A stretch of DNA of 64,000 nucleotides from Microbacterium sp. AZCO (GCF_039614715.1 NZ_CP154857.1:682001-746000); one strand, 5' to 3'. Counted from the first letter of the stretch, positions 1 through 10,079 are shown. Made by a program: numbers and translations. Notes: a model not told the origin generated them from the letters alone.

Positions 1-748
1 CGATCCGGGCTCCACGCTGTGCGATGACGAGGCCGCAGACCACCACCGCGAGCACCCCCGACGCGTGGATGAGCTCCGCCGCCAGGAACGCGAGGAACGG
101 CGTCGTGACCATCGCGACGTTGCTCGCGGTCGTCTGCGGAAGACGCCGCAGATACGACCCCAGCATCCCCACGGCGAATCCGATCGCGATGCCTCCGATG
201 TAGGAGACGGCGAGGGCCCACGTCACCGTCCAGGGCGTGAACTGGGCCTCGCCCGCCGCGACGCTCACCGCCAGGCCGAAGATGACGAGCGCCGTCCCGT
301 CGTTGATGAGACTCTCGGCGCGGAGGATCGTGCGGTTCCGCAGCGGCAGGCCGGCGGCGAGGCTCCCGACGGCGGTTGCGTCGGTCGGGGCGAGGGCCGC
401 TCCCATGACGAGCGCCACGACCCACGGCATCCCGAACCACACGCCGACGCCCGCGACGGCGAACGCCGTCACGACGACCAGGACCGTGCCGTTCAGGACG
501 ATCACCCGGATGTAGCGGCGCGTCTCGCGCAGCGACGTCGTGATGCTCTCCCAGAACAGGATCGCCGGCAGGAACAGCAGCAGAACCGCCTCGGACGGCA
601 GCTCGACGTGACGGAGTGCGGGGATGAAGCCGAGCAGCACTCCGATGACGACCTGGACCAGCGCGAGCGGGATGCGCAGTCGCGGCGCGAGCACGGCGGC
701 GACGACGAGCGCTGCGCCGATCGCAACGATGGCTTCCAGTGCGAGCAC
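1..748 (-). CDS. CPA1-type Na+(K+)/H+ antiporter, N-terminal part (cut by left edge)
   Basis: Amino-terminal ~249 residues of a monovalent cation/proton antiporter of the CPA1 (NhaP-like) family, which exchanges cytosolic Na+ or K+ for protons across the membrane. The GTG start at 748-746 has AGGAGG six bases upstream, and the frame runs off the left edge. The segment is nearly all hydrophobic helices. Two CPA1 signatures are visible: APTDATAVGSL (residues 120-130) and ESLINDGTALVIF (145-157), the latter holding the Asn-Asp pair of the ion site. The gene diverges from dapA. Ion specificity and any cytoplasmic C-terminal domain cannot be judged from this fragment. Confidence 0.85.
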   Translation of the reverse strand, partial: MLALEAIVAIGAALVVAAVLAPRLRIPLALVQVVIGVLLGFIPALRHVELPSEAVLLLFLPAILFWESITTSLRETRRYIRVIVLNGTVLVVVTAFAVAGVGVWFGMPWVVALVMGAALAPTDATAVGSLAAGLPLRNRTILRAESLINDGTALVIFGLAVSVAAGEAQFTPWTVTWALAVSYIGGIAIGFAVGMLGSYLRRLPQTTASNVAMVTTPFLAFLAAELIHASGVLAVVVCGLVIAQRGARI

Positions 749-821
749 GCTCGACCTCCTCCGGGCAGGGGGTGTGTCGTCAGCGTAGCGACACGGGGAG
801 GAGCGGGGGCCGCCCGACCGA

Positions 822-827
822 TAGCCT
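822..827 (+). promoter_or_regulatory. -10 element (TAGCCT) of leaderless dapA
   Basis: TAGCCT fits TAnnnT and ends six bases before the ATG at 834, so transcription would begin at or next to the start codon. No Shine-Dalgarno lies between. Inferred from spacing only. Confidence 0.6.
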
Positions 828-833
828 GAGAGC

Positions 834-1811
834 ATGACGCACACGGGCAACCCCTTCGGACAGGTGCTCGTCGCGCTCGTCACCCCGATGACGGCCGACG
901 GCGAGGTCGACTGGCCCGCCGTGGAGAAGCACATCGACGACGTCATCACGGCGGGCGCCGACGGCATCGTCGTGACCGGCACCACCGGCGAGACCTCGAC
1001 GCTCACCGACGCCGAGAAGATCCGGCTCGTCGAGGTCGGCAAGGACGTCGCCGCGGGCCGTGCCGCCATCATCACGGGCGGCGGCTCGAACGAGACCGCC
1101 CACGCGATCGAGCTCTACAAGGCCAGCGAGAAGGTCGGCGCCGACGGCATCATGATCGTCACGCCGTACTACAACAAGCCCACCCAGGCGGGCATCCTGA
1201 CCCACTTCCGGCTCGTCGCGGATGCGACGGATCTGCCGGTCATCCTCTACGACATCCCCGGCCGCACCGGCGTGCCGATCCGCTACGAGACGATCCTCCG
1301 CCTCGCGAAGCACCCCAACATCCTCGCCATCAAGGACGCCAAGGGCGACTTCAGCGAGGTCAGCCGCGTGCTCAACCAGACCGACCTGATGTACTTCTCG
1401 GGCGACGACGCCAACGTGCTGCCGCACCTCGCGATCGGCGCGACCGGGCTCATCGGCGTGACGGCCAACATCGCCGCGCAGCCCTACCGGCAGATCGTGG
1501 ATGCGGTCAACGCCGGCGACCTCAGGACCGCGACGGCCGCCCACCAGCAGCTCGAGCCGCTCGTCCGCGCCGTCATGACCCACGTGCCCGGCACGGTGTC
1601 GGCGAAGTACATCCTCCACGGCCTCGGCCGCATCGGCAGCCCGCGTGTGCGGCTGCCGCTCGTCGGCCCGGAGGAGTGGGAGGCCGCGAAGATCGAGGAC
1701 GAGCTCGCGCTCGTGAAGGACGTCCCGGGGGCGGACTTCTCCAACTTCCGCCCCGACCGCAACGCCGCCGCCGGCGGCGCGCTGCCCAAGGTCTCGGGAA
1801 CCACGAGATGA
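834..1811 (+). CDS. dapA: 4-hydroxy-tetrahydrodipicolinate synthase
   Basis: Condenses pyruvate with L-aspartate semialdehyde, the first committed step of diaminopimelate and lysine synthesis; cytosolic. The 325-residue protein is a full-length TIM barrel. Visible family features: GTTGE (49-53) binding the pyruvate carboxylate, the Tyr pair at 112-113, YDIPGRT from Tyr139 (most homologues have YNIPGRT) and the Schiff-base lysine Lys167 in the AIKDAKGD stretch. The ATG is supported by a -10 element directly upstream (leaderless). RNase J follows 75 bases downstream, the usual actinobacterial arrangement. dapF, a later step of the pathway, lies at 13.9 kb. Confidence 0.97.
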   Translation: MTHTGNPFGQVLVALVTPMTADGEVDWPAVEKHIDDVITAGADGIVVTGTTGETSTLTDAEKIRLVEVGKDVAAGRAAIITGGGSNETAHAIELYKASEKVGADGIMIVTPYYNKPTQAGILTHFRLVADATDLPVILYDIPGRTGVPIRYETILRLAKHPNILAIKDAKGDFSEVSRVLNQTDLMYFSGDDANVLPHLAIGATGLIGVTANIAAQPYRQIVDAVNAGDLRTATAAHQQLEPLVRAVMTHVPGTVSAKYILHGLGRIGSPRVRLPLVGPEEWEAAKIEDELALVKDVPGADFSNFRPDRNAAAGGALPKVSGTTR

Positions 1812-1886
1812 GGCGCGCCGCGGCCGGGTAGCGCCGCGGCGAGCACGACCGCTGCGCGCGTGCGCGGCATCCGGAGGATGGCAGAC

Positions 1887-3563
1887 ATGCCCAGCACCCC
1901 CTACGACCCGCCCGCCCTCGAGCCCGGCACGCTGCGCGTGACCCCCCTCGGCGGCCTCGGCGAGGTCGGCCGAAACATGACGGTCTTCGAGTACGAGGGC
2001 AAGCTCCTGATCGTCGACTGCGGCGTTCTCTTCCCCGAGGAGCATCAGCCGGGCGTCGACCTGATCCTGCCCGACTTCGAGCCCATCAAGAATCGCCTCG
2101 GCGACGTCGTGGGGGTCGTGCTGACCCACGGCCACGAGGACCACATCGGGGCTGTCCCGTATCTCCTGCGGCTCAAGCCCGACATCCCGCTCATCGGCTC
2201 GGGGCTCACGCTCGCGCTCGTGGAGGCGAAGCTCAAGGAGCACCGCATCAAGCCGTACACGCTCACGGTCGCGGAGGGGCAGCGCGAGCAGCTCAACCCG
2301 TTCGACCTCGAGTTCGTCGCGGTCAACCACTCGATCCCCGACGCGCTCGCGGTCGCGATCCGCACGCCCGCCGGTCTCGTGCTCGCGACCGGCGACTTCA
2401 AGATGGATCAGCTTCCCCTCGACGGGCGCCTCACCGATCTGCGCGCGTTCGCACGGCTCGGCGAGGAGGGCGTCGACCTGTTCCTCGTGGACTCGACGAA
2501 CGCCGACGTGCCGGGCTTCACGGCGCTCGAGCGCTCGATCGGGCCCGTCCTCGACCAGGTGATCGGCAAGGCGCCCCGCCGGGTCATCGTCGCGAGCTTC
2601 TCCAGTCACGTGCACCGGGTGCAGCAGGTGCTGGATGCCGCGGCCGCCCACGGCCGTCGTGTCGCGCTCCTCGGCCGCAGCATGGTGCGCAACATGACGA
2701 TCGCCGAGGAGCTGGGCTACCTGCACGTTCCCGAGGGCGTGCTCGTCGACTACAAGAAGGCGCGCGACATCCCCGAGGACCAGCTCGTCTACATGTCCAC
2801 GGGGTCGCAGGGCGAGCCCATGGCGGTGCTCAGCCGCATGGCCAACCTCGACCACGAGATCGAGGTCGGTCCCGGCGACACCGTCATCCTCGCCTCGAGC
2901 CTCATCCCGGGCAACGAGAACGCCGTCTACCGCGTCATCGACGGACTGACCAAGCTCGGGGCGAACGTCGTGCACAAGGGCAACGCTAAGGTGCACGTCT
3001 CGGGCCACGCGGCGGCGGGCGAGCTGCTCTACTGCTACAACATCCTCAAGCCGCGCAACGTGCTGCCCGTGCACGGCGAGTACCGCCACCTCATCGCCAA
3101 CGCGCGCCTCGCACAGGACACCGGCATCGACGAGGACCGCACCATCATCGGCGAGAACGGCACGGTCATCGACCTCAAGGACGGCGTCGCCCGCGCCGTG
3201 GGGCAGCTCGATCTCGGCTTCGTGTACGTCGACGGGTCGACCGTCGGAGAGATCACGGAGGCCGACCTGAAGGACCGCCGGATCCTCGGCGAGGAGGGCT
3301 TCATCTCCGTGATCGTCGTGGTCGACGCGGCGACGGGAAAGATCATCTCGGGCCCGGAGATCCACGCCCGCGGATTCGCCGAGGACGACGCCGTGTTCGA
3401 GAGCGTCAAGCCGAAGATCGCCGCAGCCCTCTCCGAAGCCGCGCAGTCGGGGGTGCGCGACCAGCACGCCCTCTCGCAGGTCGTGCGCCGCACGATCGGC
3501 CGCTGGGTGAACCAGTCGCTGCGCCGCCGCCCGATGATCGTGCCACTCGTCATCGAGGCGTAA
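1887..3563 (+). CDS. rnj: Ribonuclease J (metallo-beta-lactamase/beta-CASP RNase)
   Basis: Zinc-dependent ribonuclease with endonuclease and 5'-3' exonuclease activity, used in mRNA decay and rRNA maturation. The 558-residue protein has the metallo-beta-lactamase motif HGHEDH at 81-86, then a beta-CASP insert and a C-terminal RNase J domain. Two nearby ATGs exist. The one at 1878 abuts GGAGG (1873-1877), while the one at 1887 sits nine bases from it, so 1887 is preferred. It lies directly behind dapA, as in mycobacteria, and is probably cotranscribed with it. Confidence 0.95.
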   Translation: MPSTPYDPPALEPGTLRVTPLGGLGEVGRNMTVFEYEGKLLIVDCGVLFPEEHQPGVDLILPDFEPIKNRLGDVVGVVLTHGHEDHIGAVPYLLRLKPDIPLIGSGLTLALVEAKLKEHRIKPYTLTVAEGQREQLNPFDLEFVAVNHSIPDALAVAIRTPAGLVLATGDFKMDQLPLDGRLTDLRAFARLGEEGVDLFLVDSTNADVPGFTALERSIGPVLDQVIGKAPRRVIVASFSSHVHRVQQVLDAAAAHGRRVALLGRSMVRNMTIAEELGYLHVPEGVLVDYKKARDIPEDQLVYMSTGSQGEPMAVLSRMANLDHEIEVGPGDTVILASSLIPGNENAVYRVIDGLTKLGANVVHKGNAKVHVSGHAAAGELLYCYNILKPRNVLPVHGEYRHLIANARLAQDTGIDEDRTIIGENGTVIDLKDGVARAVGQLDLGFVYVDGSTVGEITEADLKDRRILGEEGFISVIVVVDAATGKIISGPEIHARGFAEDDAVFESVKPKIAAALSEAAQSGVRDQHALSQVVRRTIGRWVNQSLRRRPMIVPLVIEA

Positions 3564-3595
3564 CAGCCCCGATACCACGCTTCCTGCGCCGCCGG

Positions 3596-3601
3596 TAAAA
3601 T
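3596..3601 (+). promoter_or_regulatory. -10 element (TAAAAT) of leaderless GNAT gene
   Basis: TAAAAT ends six bases before the ATG at 3608; no ribosome-binding site is present. Predicts a transcript that starts on the start codon. Confidence 0.6.
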
Positions 3602-3607
3602 CCGTAC

Positions 3608-4102
3608 ATGCCCCCCTCGTTCGAGATCCGCCCGGCTCGCCAGGCGGACGGCGCCTTCCTCGGCGACATGGTCGTCGAGGCGGCGAACTGGCGGAGCGGG
3701 GGAGCGCGTCCGCGGCACCAGGTGCTGACGAGTCCCGAGCACAGCCGGTACGTCGCGGGATGGATGCGTCCGGGCGACAGCGGCTTCGTCGCGCTCGATC
3801 CGCACGGCCAGCCGGTCGGGGCCGCGTGGTACCGGATGCTGCCGCGCAGCGATCCGGGATTCGGCTACGTCGGAACCGGAGTGCCCGAGCTGATCATCGG
3901 CGTTCGTCCGATCTGGCGTGCTCACGGGGTGGGCAGGATGCTGCTCCAGCGCCTGTGCGAGCAGGCTCGCGCGCAGGGGTACGGCCGCATCAGCCTCAGC
4001 GTCGAGCGGGACAACTTCGCTGCGACGCTGTACCGCAGCGAGGGGTTCGCCGTGACGCAGAGCGGCTTCGGGCGCGACACCATGGTCAAGCGCCTGCGCT
4101 GA
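3608..4102 (+). CDS. GNAT family N-acetyltransferase
   Basis: A 164-residue GCN5-related acetyltransferase. The C-terminal half carries the acetyl-CoA site: GVGRMLLQRL follows the R/Q-x-x-G-x-G/A pattern, and a later segment holds the ERDNFAATLYRSEGF motif typical of the fold (helix alpha4 and the conserved Tyr). The substrate cannot be predicted; family members acetylate small amines, antibiotics or protein N-termini. It sits alone between rnj and ftsK with its own leaderless-type promoter, so it need not share a function with its neighbours. Confidence 0.85.
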   Translation: MPPSFEIRPARQADGAFLGDMVVEAANWRSGGARPRHQVLTSPEHSRYVAGWMRPGDSGFVALDPHGQPVGAAWYRMLPRSDPGFGYVGTGVPELIIGVRPIWRAHGVGRMLLQRLCEQARAQGYGRISLSVERDNFAATLYRSEGFAVTQSGFGRDTMVKRLR

Positions 4103-4141
4103 GCCCCCGAGTCGCTCCGGGCGAAAGTCCGCGGTTCGCCT

Positions 4142-4147
4142 TAGCGT
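4142..4147 (+). promoter_or_regulatory. -10 element (TAGCGT) of leaderless ftsK
   Basis: TAGCGT ends six bases before the ATG at 4154. The GGAG that follows is too close to the ATG to act as a Shine-Dalgarno. Confidence 0.6.
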
Positions 4148-4153
4148 GGAGAC

Positions 4154-6841
4154 ATGGCCAGGAGCTCCAGCAGCCCGACCGCGAACGGTCGCGCGCCCTC
4201 GAAGAGCTCGTCGTCGCGCGCCCGCAAGCCCGAACCGGCACCCAAGCGTTACGTCGGCGAGCAGGACAAGCCCCCCGTCCTCGCGCGGGCGTGGCTCGGA
4301 CTCGCGCACGCGACGGGCGGACTCTTCCGCGCGTTCGGCCCCGAGACGCTCGAGAAGGACCAGCGCCGCGACGGCTTCCCGTTCCTCCTGGTGCTGCTCG
4401 CGATCGCCGGCGCCGTCGTGGAGTGGTTCTTCATCGGCTCCGACGTCGCCAAGACCATCAGCGCCTATTCGGCCGGCGCCCTCGTGGGCCGCGTCTCGTT
4501 CGTGCTCCCGGTGCTGCTCATGCTCCTCGCGGGATGGCTCTTCCGGCATCCCTCGTCCGTCCATGACAACGGGCGAATCGGCATCGGCTTCGGCCTCTTC
4601 GTCCTGACGATCGCGGGCTTCTGCCACGTGCTCGGCGGACGGCCGCAGCCCAAGGAGGGGCTCCCGGCCCTGAGCGAGGCGGGGGGCGTGCTCGGCTGGA
4701 TGATCGGCGAGCCGCTCGCGATGCTGCTCACCGAGGTCGGGGCGTGCATCGTGCTGGGCCTCGTGGCCGTGCTCAGCATCCTGATCCTCACCAAGACGCC
4801 CCCGAACCGCATCGGCCGCCGCCTCGGCGACCTCTACGCCTGGATGTTCGGCGACGAGCGTCCCGAGCGGTCGGAGCGGTCGGAGGCCGCCGCAGCCGCT
4901 CCCGATGCCGACGAGGCCGAGGCCTCCGTGCCGTGGTGGCGCCGCAACAAGACCGGGCGCGAGCAGGACCCCGAGGGCGGCATCGGGTCGCAGGACCTCA
5001 CCGAGCTCCTGCCCCCCGGTGCGTCGCAGGGCGGGTTCGACAAGGCCGTCACGACGCCGGCGCCGACGACGCCCGACGCCGTCACCGAGATCTTCGACGT
5101 CGCGGCGCTGACGCCCCCGGTCCCCAAGGGCCGCAAGGCCGACACGGCGCTCCGCGACGACGACGCCTCCGCCGACGACGAGCTGCCCGGGCTCTCCGGC
5201 ATCGGCACCGACTCGCCGCACACGTCCCCGACGGCTCCTTACCGGCTGCCGTCGGTCAACGCCCTCGCCGCCGGCAGCCCGCACAAGGCGCGTTCGGCCG
5301 CCAACGACGAGGTCGTGCGCGCGATCACGAGCGTCCTCGACCAGTTCCAGGTCGACGCCCGCGTGACGGGCTTCTCACGCGGCCCGACAGTCACCCAGTA
5401 CGAGATCGAGGTCGGCCCCGGCGTCAAGGTCGAGCGCATCACGGCGCTGCAGAACAACATCGCCTACGCCGTCGCCTCCAACGAGGTGCGCATCCTCGCG
5501 CCGATCCCCGGCAAGAGCGCGATCGGCGTCGAGATCCCCAACGCCGACCGCGAGATCGTGACGCTCGGCGACATCCTGCGCTCGCCCGCGGCGCAGCAGT
5601 CCACGCATCCGATGACGATCGGCGTCGGGAAGGATGTCGGCGGCGGCTACGTCGTGGCGAACCTCGCCAAGATGCCCCACCTCCTGGTCGCCGGCTCGAC
5701 GGGCTCCGGCAAGTCGAGCTTCGTCAACTCGATGATCACGAGCCTGCTCATGCGGGCGAAGCCCGCCGACGTGCGCATGGTGCTCATCGACCCGAAGCGC
5801 GTCGAGCTGACCTCGTACGCCGGCGTTCCGCACCTCATCACGCCCATCATCACGAACCCCAAGAAGGCCGCGGAGGCCCTCCAGTGGGTGGTCAAAGAGA
5901 TGGACATGCGGTACGACGACCTCGCGTCGTTCGGCTTCCGGCACATCGACGACTTCAACCGCGCGGTCGTCGCGGGCGAGGTCACCGTGCCGCCGGGCAG
6001 CCAGCGCGTCCTCAAGCCGTACCCGTATCTCCTCGTCGTCGTCGACGAGCTCGCCGACCTCATGATGGTGGCGCCGCGCGACGTCGAGGACTCGATCGTG
6101 CGCATCACGCAGCTCGCGCGGGCGAGCGGCATCCATCTGGTCCTCGCGACCCAGCGCCCGTCCGTCGATGTCGTGACGGGCCTCATCAAGGCCAACGTCC
6201 CGTCGCGTCTCGCGTTCGCGGTCACGAGCGTCACCGACTCGCGCGTCATCCTCGACCAGTCGGGCGCCGACCGCCTGATCGGTCAGGGCGACGGGCTCTT
6301 CCTGCCGATGGGCGCCTCCAAGGCGCTGCGTGTGCAGGGGGCGTGGGTCAGCGAGCAGGAGATCGAGAAGGTCGTCGCGCACGTCACTCAGCAGGCGCGG
6401 CCCGAGTACCGCGACGACGTCGAGGCCGCAGCCGAGAAGAAGCAGATCGACGCCGACATCGGCGACGACCTCGAGCTGCTCCTCGCCGCGGCCGAGCAGA
6501 TCATCTCGACGCAGTTCGGCTCGACCTCGATGCTCCAGCGCAAGCTGCGCGTCGGCTTCGCGAAGGCGGGACGTCTCATGGACCTCCTCGAGTCCCGCGA
6601 GATCGTCGGCCCCTCGGAGGGGTCGAAGGCTCGCGACGTCCTCGTGACGCCCGAGCAGCTGCCGCAGGTGCTCGCGCGGCTGCGCGGCGAGGATGTGCCG
6701 GATGCCGCGCCCGCCGCGCCCGCGAGCGATCCCGGGACTCTGGACTACGGGGCCGACCCCGTAGAGTCGCAGTACGAGGGGTATCCCGTGGTCGAGAGCG
6801 ATGGCGACGAGGATGCCTGGGGTCTGACCGGACGGGACTGA
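4154..6841 (+). CDS. ftsK: DNA translocase FtsK/SpoIIIE
   Basis: Membrane-anchored ATP-driven DNA pump that clears and aligns chromosome ends at the division septum. The 895-residue protein has four N-terminal membrane helices (about 76-95, 107-130, 143-161, 188-213), a charged Pro/Ala-rich linker to about 390, and the RecA-like motor with Walker A GSTGSGKS (514-521) and Walker B near 625-630 ([11 protein letters not shown]). The C-terminal winged-helix gamma domain (about 775-845) reads polar DNA signals. It heads the group ftsK-pgsA-cinA, with pgsA starting two bases after its stop. Confidence 0.97.
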   Translation: MARSSSSPTANGRAPSKSSSSRARKPEPAPKRYVGEQDKPPVLARAWLGLAHATGGLFRAFGPETLEKDQRRDGFPFLLVLLAIAGAVVEWFFIGSDVAKTISAYSAGALVGRVSFVLPVLLMLLAGWLFRHPSSVHDNGRIGIGFGLFVLTIAGFCHVLGGRPQPKEGLPALSEAGGVLGWMIGEPLAMLLTEVGACIVLGLVAVLSILILTKTPPNRIGRRLGDLYAWMFGDERPERSERSEAAAAAPDADEAEASVPWWRRNKTGREQDPEGGIGSQDLTELLPPGASQGGFDKAVTTPAPTTPDAVTEIFDVAALTPPVPKGRKADTALRDDDASADDELPGLSGIGTDSPHTSPTAPYRLPSVNALAAGSPHKARSAANDEVVRAITSVLDQFQVDARVTGFSRGPTVTQYEIEVGPGVKVERITALQNNIAYAVASNEVRILAPIPGKSAIGVEIPNADREIVTLGDILRSPAAQQSTHPMTIGVGKDVGGGYVVANLAKMPHLLVAGSTGSGKSSFVNSMITSLLMRAKPADVRMVLIDPKRVELTSYAGVPHLITPIITNPKKAAEALQWVVKEMDMRYDDLASFGFRHIDDFNRAVVAGEVTVPPGSQRVLKPYPYLLVVVDELADLMMVAPRDVEDSIVRITQLARASGIHLVLATQRPSVDVVTGLIKANVPSRLAFAVTSVTDSRVILDQSGADRLIGQGDGLFLPMGASKALRVQGAWVSEQEIEKVVAHVTQQARPEYRDDVEAAAEKKQIDADIGDDLELLLAAAEQIISTQFGSTSMLQRKLRVGFAKAGRLMDLLESREIVGPSEGSKARDVLVTPEQLPQVLARLRGEDVPDAAPAAPASDPGTLDYGADPVESQYEGYPVVESDGDEDAWGLTGRD

Positions 6842-6843
6842 TC

Positions 6844-7422
6844 ATGGCGATTCCGCGCCAGCTGCCGAACACCATCACGATCGTCCGCATCCTCTGCGCG
6901 CCGATCTTCCTCTGGATGCTGCTCGCCGACGGGGGAGCCGACGGCCCCCTGCGGTGGTGGGCCGCGGTGCTGTTCATCGTCGCGATCGCGACCGACGGGA
7001 TCGACGGCTGGATCGCCCGCCGCAACGACATCGTCACGAACCTCGGGAAGCTGCTCGACCCGATCGCGGACAAGGTGCTCACCGGCTTCGCCTTCATCGG
7101 CCTGTCGATCCTCGGCGAGCTTCCGTGGTGGGTCACGGCCATCGTCCTCATCCGGGAGATCGGCATCACCGTCTACCGCTTCATGGTCGTGAGCGACCAC
7201 GTGCTCGCCGCCGCGTGGATGGGCAAGCTCAAGACCCTCGCGCAGGGCGTGGCGCTCTCGCTCGCGCTGCTGCCCCTGTGGACGCTCGTGGGCGACTGGA
7301 TCTGGTGGGTCAACGGCGTCACGATGACGATCGCGGTCGTCCTCACGATCACCAGCGGCATCGATGTCGTCGTGAGCGAGGTGCGCGCGGCCCGCGCCAA
7401 GAAGGAAGGACGCGCCGCGTGA
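6844..7422 (+). CDS. pgsA: CDP-diacylglycerol-glycerol-3-phosphate 3-phosphatidyltransferase
   Basis: Integral membrane enzyme that moves a phosphatidyl group from CDP-diacylglycerol to glycerol 3-phosphate, the step leading to phosphatidylglycerol and cardiolipin. The 192 residues contain the full CDP-alcohol phosphotransferase signature, with key Asp54, Gly55, Ala58, Arg59, Gly68, Asp72 and Asp76, and several hydrophobic helices. It starts two bases after ftsK stops and its own stop overlaps the next start, so translation is probably coupled. Related PgsA paralogues can use other alcohols, but the position between ftsK and cinA matches the pgsA3-type locus of mycobacteria. Confidence 0.9.
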   Translation: MAIPRQLPNTITIVRILCAPIFLWMLLADGGADGPLRWWAAVLFIVAIATDGIDGWIARRNDIVTNLGKLLDPIADKVLTGFAFIGLSILGELPWWVTAIVLIREIGITVYRFMVVSDHVLAAAWMGKLKTLAQGVALSLALLPLWTLVGDWIWWVNGVTMTIAVVLTITSGIDVVVSEVRAARAKKEGRAA

Positions 7423-7961
7423 CGCTCCGATCCACCGCGGCCGGTCTTCCCGACGACGCCGAGGTCACCCTCCAGCGCGATCGGCGCACGGACGTCGAGC
7501 GGCTCCTGGATCGCCTGCGCGAGCTCGGCTGGACCATCGGCGTGGCCGAGTCGCTGACCGGCGGCCTCGTCGTCTCGACGCTCGTCGGCGTCCCCGGAGC
7601 ATCCGCCGTCGTTCGGGGAGGCATCGTCGCGTACGCGACCGAGCTCAAGCACACGCTGCTCGGAGTGGATCCGACACTCCTCGACGCCCACGGGCCGGTC
7701 CACCCGCGCGTCGCGCGGCAGATGGCGGAGGGAGTGCGCCTTCGCCTCGGCCAGGACGACGAGCCCTGCGACGTGGGGATCTCGACGACCGGCATCGCCG
7801 GGCCGGACTCGCCCGACGGCCAGCCTGTCGGCACGGTGCACATCGGCGTCGCGACGCCCCTCGGCACGCGGGTCGACTCGCTCGAGCTCAGTGGAACGCG
7901 CGACGAGATCCGCGCGGAGACGGTGCGGCGGGCTGTCCGCACAGCCCTGGACGCTCTGTAG
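7419..7961 (+). CDS. CinA C-terminal domain protein (nicotinamide-nucleotide amidase)
   Basis: A stand-alone CinA C-terminal (PncC-type) domain of 180 residues. Family members deamidate nicotinamide mononucleotide to nicotinic acid mononucleotide in pyridine nucleotide recycling. The core motif AESLTGGL and the stretch ISTTGIAGPDSPDG are present; the N-terminal MoaB-like domain of full CinA is absent. GTG 7419 overlaps the pgsA stop in a GTGA junction. Neighbouring clgR and recA match the actinobacterial order in which cinA lies upstream of recA. The enzymatic assignment is by family only. Confidence 0.88.
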   Translation: MTLRSTAAGLPDDAEVTLQRDRRTDVERLLDRLRELGWTIGVAESLTGGLVVSTLVGVPGASAVVRGGIVAYATELKHTLLGVDPTLLDAHGPVHPRVARQMAEGVRLRLGQDDEPCDVGISTTGIAGPDSPDGQPVGTVHIGVATPLGTRVDSLELSGTRDEIRAETVRRAVRTALDAL

Positions 7962-8134
7962 CCGGGAGACGGCTGTTCTGTGTCGGCGGCATGACGAGGG
8001 AATGCGGGAGGTTTCCACTCGGTTACATTCCGCGATTCCCACCCGTTACCCAGCGCGCGGGATTAGATTGGCCGTATTCGGTGTTGTACTGTTGTCCACC
8101 CGGATGACGGCGGAAAAGCAGAGGGGGGCCCGCA

Positions 8135-8452
8135 ATGATCCTGGTTCGTCACGAGATCGGCGAAGTGCTGCGCGACCTCCGTCTGCAGAAGGGTCGCACG
8201 CTTCGCCAGGTCGCCAGCCGCGCGAGCGTGGCCCTCGGCTACCTCAGCGAGGTGGAGCGCGGCCAGAAGGAGGCCTCGAGCGAGATCCTCGCCTCGGTGG
8301 CCGATGCGCTCGACGTTCCCATCTCGACCATCATGCGCGAAGTCGGCGACCGCATCTCCGTGCTCGAGGGCCTGCAGACGTTCCCCGACGTCGTCCCCGA
8401 CGACCTCGCTGGTCTCGACTCCGACTTCCAGCCCGAGCTCTCGCTCCGCTGA
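8135..8452 (+). CDS. clgR: XRE-family regulator ClgR
   Basis: A 105-residue DNA-binding protein, almost entirely an XRE/Cro-type helix-turn-helix domain (about residues 8-65: LRQVASRASVALGYLSEVER). In Corynebacterium, Streptomyces and mycobacteria, ClgR activates Clp protease genes and other stress genes and is itself degraded by Clp. Placement between cinA and recA is the conserved one. A purine-rich GAGGGGGG lies about seven bases before the ATG. The 170 bases upstream hold its promoter, but I could not define a ClgR operator there with confidence. Confidence 0.9.
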   Translation: MILVRHEIGEVLRDLRLQKGRTLRQVASRASVALGYLSEVERGQKEASSEILASVADALDVPISTIMREVGDRISVLEGLQTFPDVVPDDLAGLDSDFQPELSLR

Positions 8453-8473
8453 TCTCCTCCGCTCTCCGTACCG

Positions 8474-8698
8474 ATGCGCCGCAGTGAGTTCGAGCGTGCC
8501 GTCGCGGCCGAATTCGGTCCTCGCGCAAGCGCGCTGATGTCGGATCTGGTCCTCCCCACGCTGGGCGATCGCACGGCGAGGGAGGCGCTGGATGCCGGCA
8601 TCCCGCCGCGCGAGATCTGGCTCGCACTGTGCGAGGAGACCGACGTGCCGCTCGACCGCCGGTACGGCGCGGGACGACTCGATCCGAAACGCCGCTGA
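8474..8698 (+). CDS. DUF3046 small protein
   Basis: A 74-residue protein of the actinobacterial family DUF3046, normally found just upstream of recA (Rv2738c in M. tuberculosis). Function is unknown to me. The sequence is mixed-charge and helical, with no membrane segment and no cysteines; its centre is ALDAGIPPREIWLALCEE. It starts 21 bases after clgR with no clear Shine-Dalgarno, so coupling to clgR translation is possible. Linkage to recA suggests, but does not show, a role in DNA repair. Confidence 0.82.
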   Translation: MRRSEFERAVAAEFGPRASALMSDLVLPTLGDRTAREALDAGIPPREIWLALCEETDVPLDRRYGAGRLDPKRR

Positions 8699-8730
8699 GG
8701 CGGCACGCGGCTGAGGCGACACGCCGCGAG

Positions 8731-8752
8731 GTATCGAAGGAAAGTTCGATAC
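8731..8752 (+). promoter_or_regulatory. LexA box (SOS operator) of recA
   Basis: Perfect inverted repeat GTATCGAA-N6-TTCGATAC. Its core TCGAAG-GAAA-GTTCGA matches the Gram-positive LexA consensus TCGAAC-N4-GTTCGA at 11 of 12 positions. A -10-like TAGTCT follows at 8758-8763, so bound LexA would cover the -35 region. Confidence 0.88.
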
Positions 8753-8778
8753 AGGCGTAGTCTCCTGCACAGCAGGTG

Positions 8779-8794
8779 TCGAACTGCGGTTGTC
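8779..8794 (+). promoter_or_regulatory. Possible second, weak LexA box
   Basis: TCGAAC-TGCG-GTTGTC: one perfect half-site and a degenerate partner (three of six bases). It lies downstream of the main operator and could add cooperativity or be incidental. Confidence 0.3.
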
Positions 8795-8820
8795 CACCGC
8801 GACGGTCGATGCGACGACGA

Positions 8821-8843
8821 ATGTCGGAGCCCCTCCCTAGCGT
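8821..8843 (+). promoter_or_regulatory. RecA-NDp-like (PafBC-type) promoter of recA
   Basis: ATGTCGGAG, exactly eight bases, then TAGCGT. This follows the mycobacterial RecA-NDp pattern TTGTCRGTG-N8-TAGGNT, which PafBC recognises in the LexA-independent DNA damage response. Mismatches are the first base, the eighth base of the upstream half and one base of the -10. It would give a recA leader of about 95 bases. Confidence 0.6.
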
Positions 8844-8945
8844 GGACCACGTCGAACGACACCTACGCCTTGTCGCAGCATCCATCCCACCGGGCCGGAG
8901 CGCGACAGCCTACAGGCGACGGAACGCGAGCATTAGGAGCACGCC

Positions 8946-9998
<1,053 letters not shown>

Positions 9999-10070
9999 TG
10001 TTTCGACGTCGCTCGACAACCGTGTTTCGACGTCGCTCAACAACCGTGTTTCGACGTCGCTCAACAACCG
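9999..10070 (+). repeat. Three tandem 24-base repeats between recA and recX
   Basis: Units at 9999-10022, 10023-10046 and 10047-10070. Each begins TGTTTCGACGTCGCTC and ends ACAACCG. Units two and three are identical; unit one differs at one base. The array starts on the first base after the recA stop and leaves nine bases before the recX ATG. I recall longer palindromic intergenic elements in related genomes with similar ends (GTTTCGA ... CTCAACAACC), but this cannot be confirmed here. Confidence 0.95.
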
Positions 10071-10079
10071 GGGTGAGCC

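Noticed and set aside
1873..1880. ATG 1878 as the rnj start
   Set aside because: GGAGG abuts it with no spacing; ATG 1887 has nine bases.
780..3578. A 932-codon open frame on the minus strand opposite dapA and rnj
   Set aside because: Very low stop frequency in GC-rich DNA; composition is Arg/Asp/Val-rich antisense of two well-identified genes.
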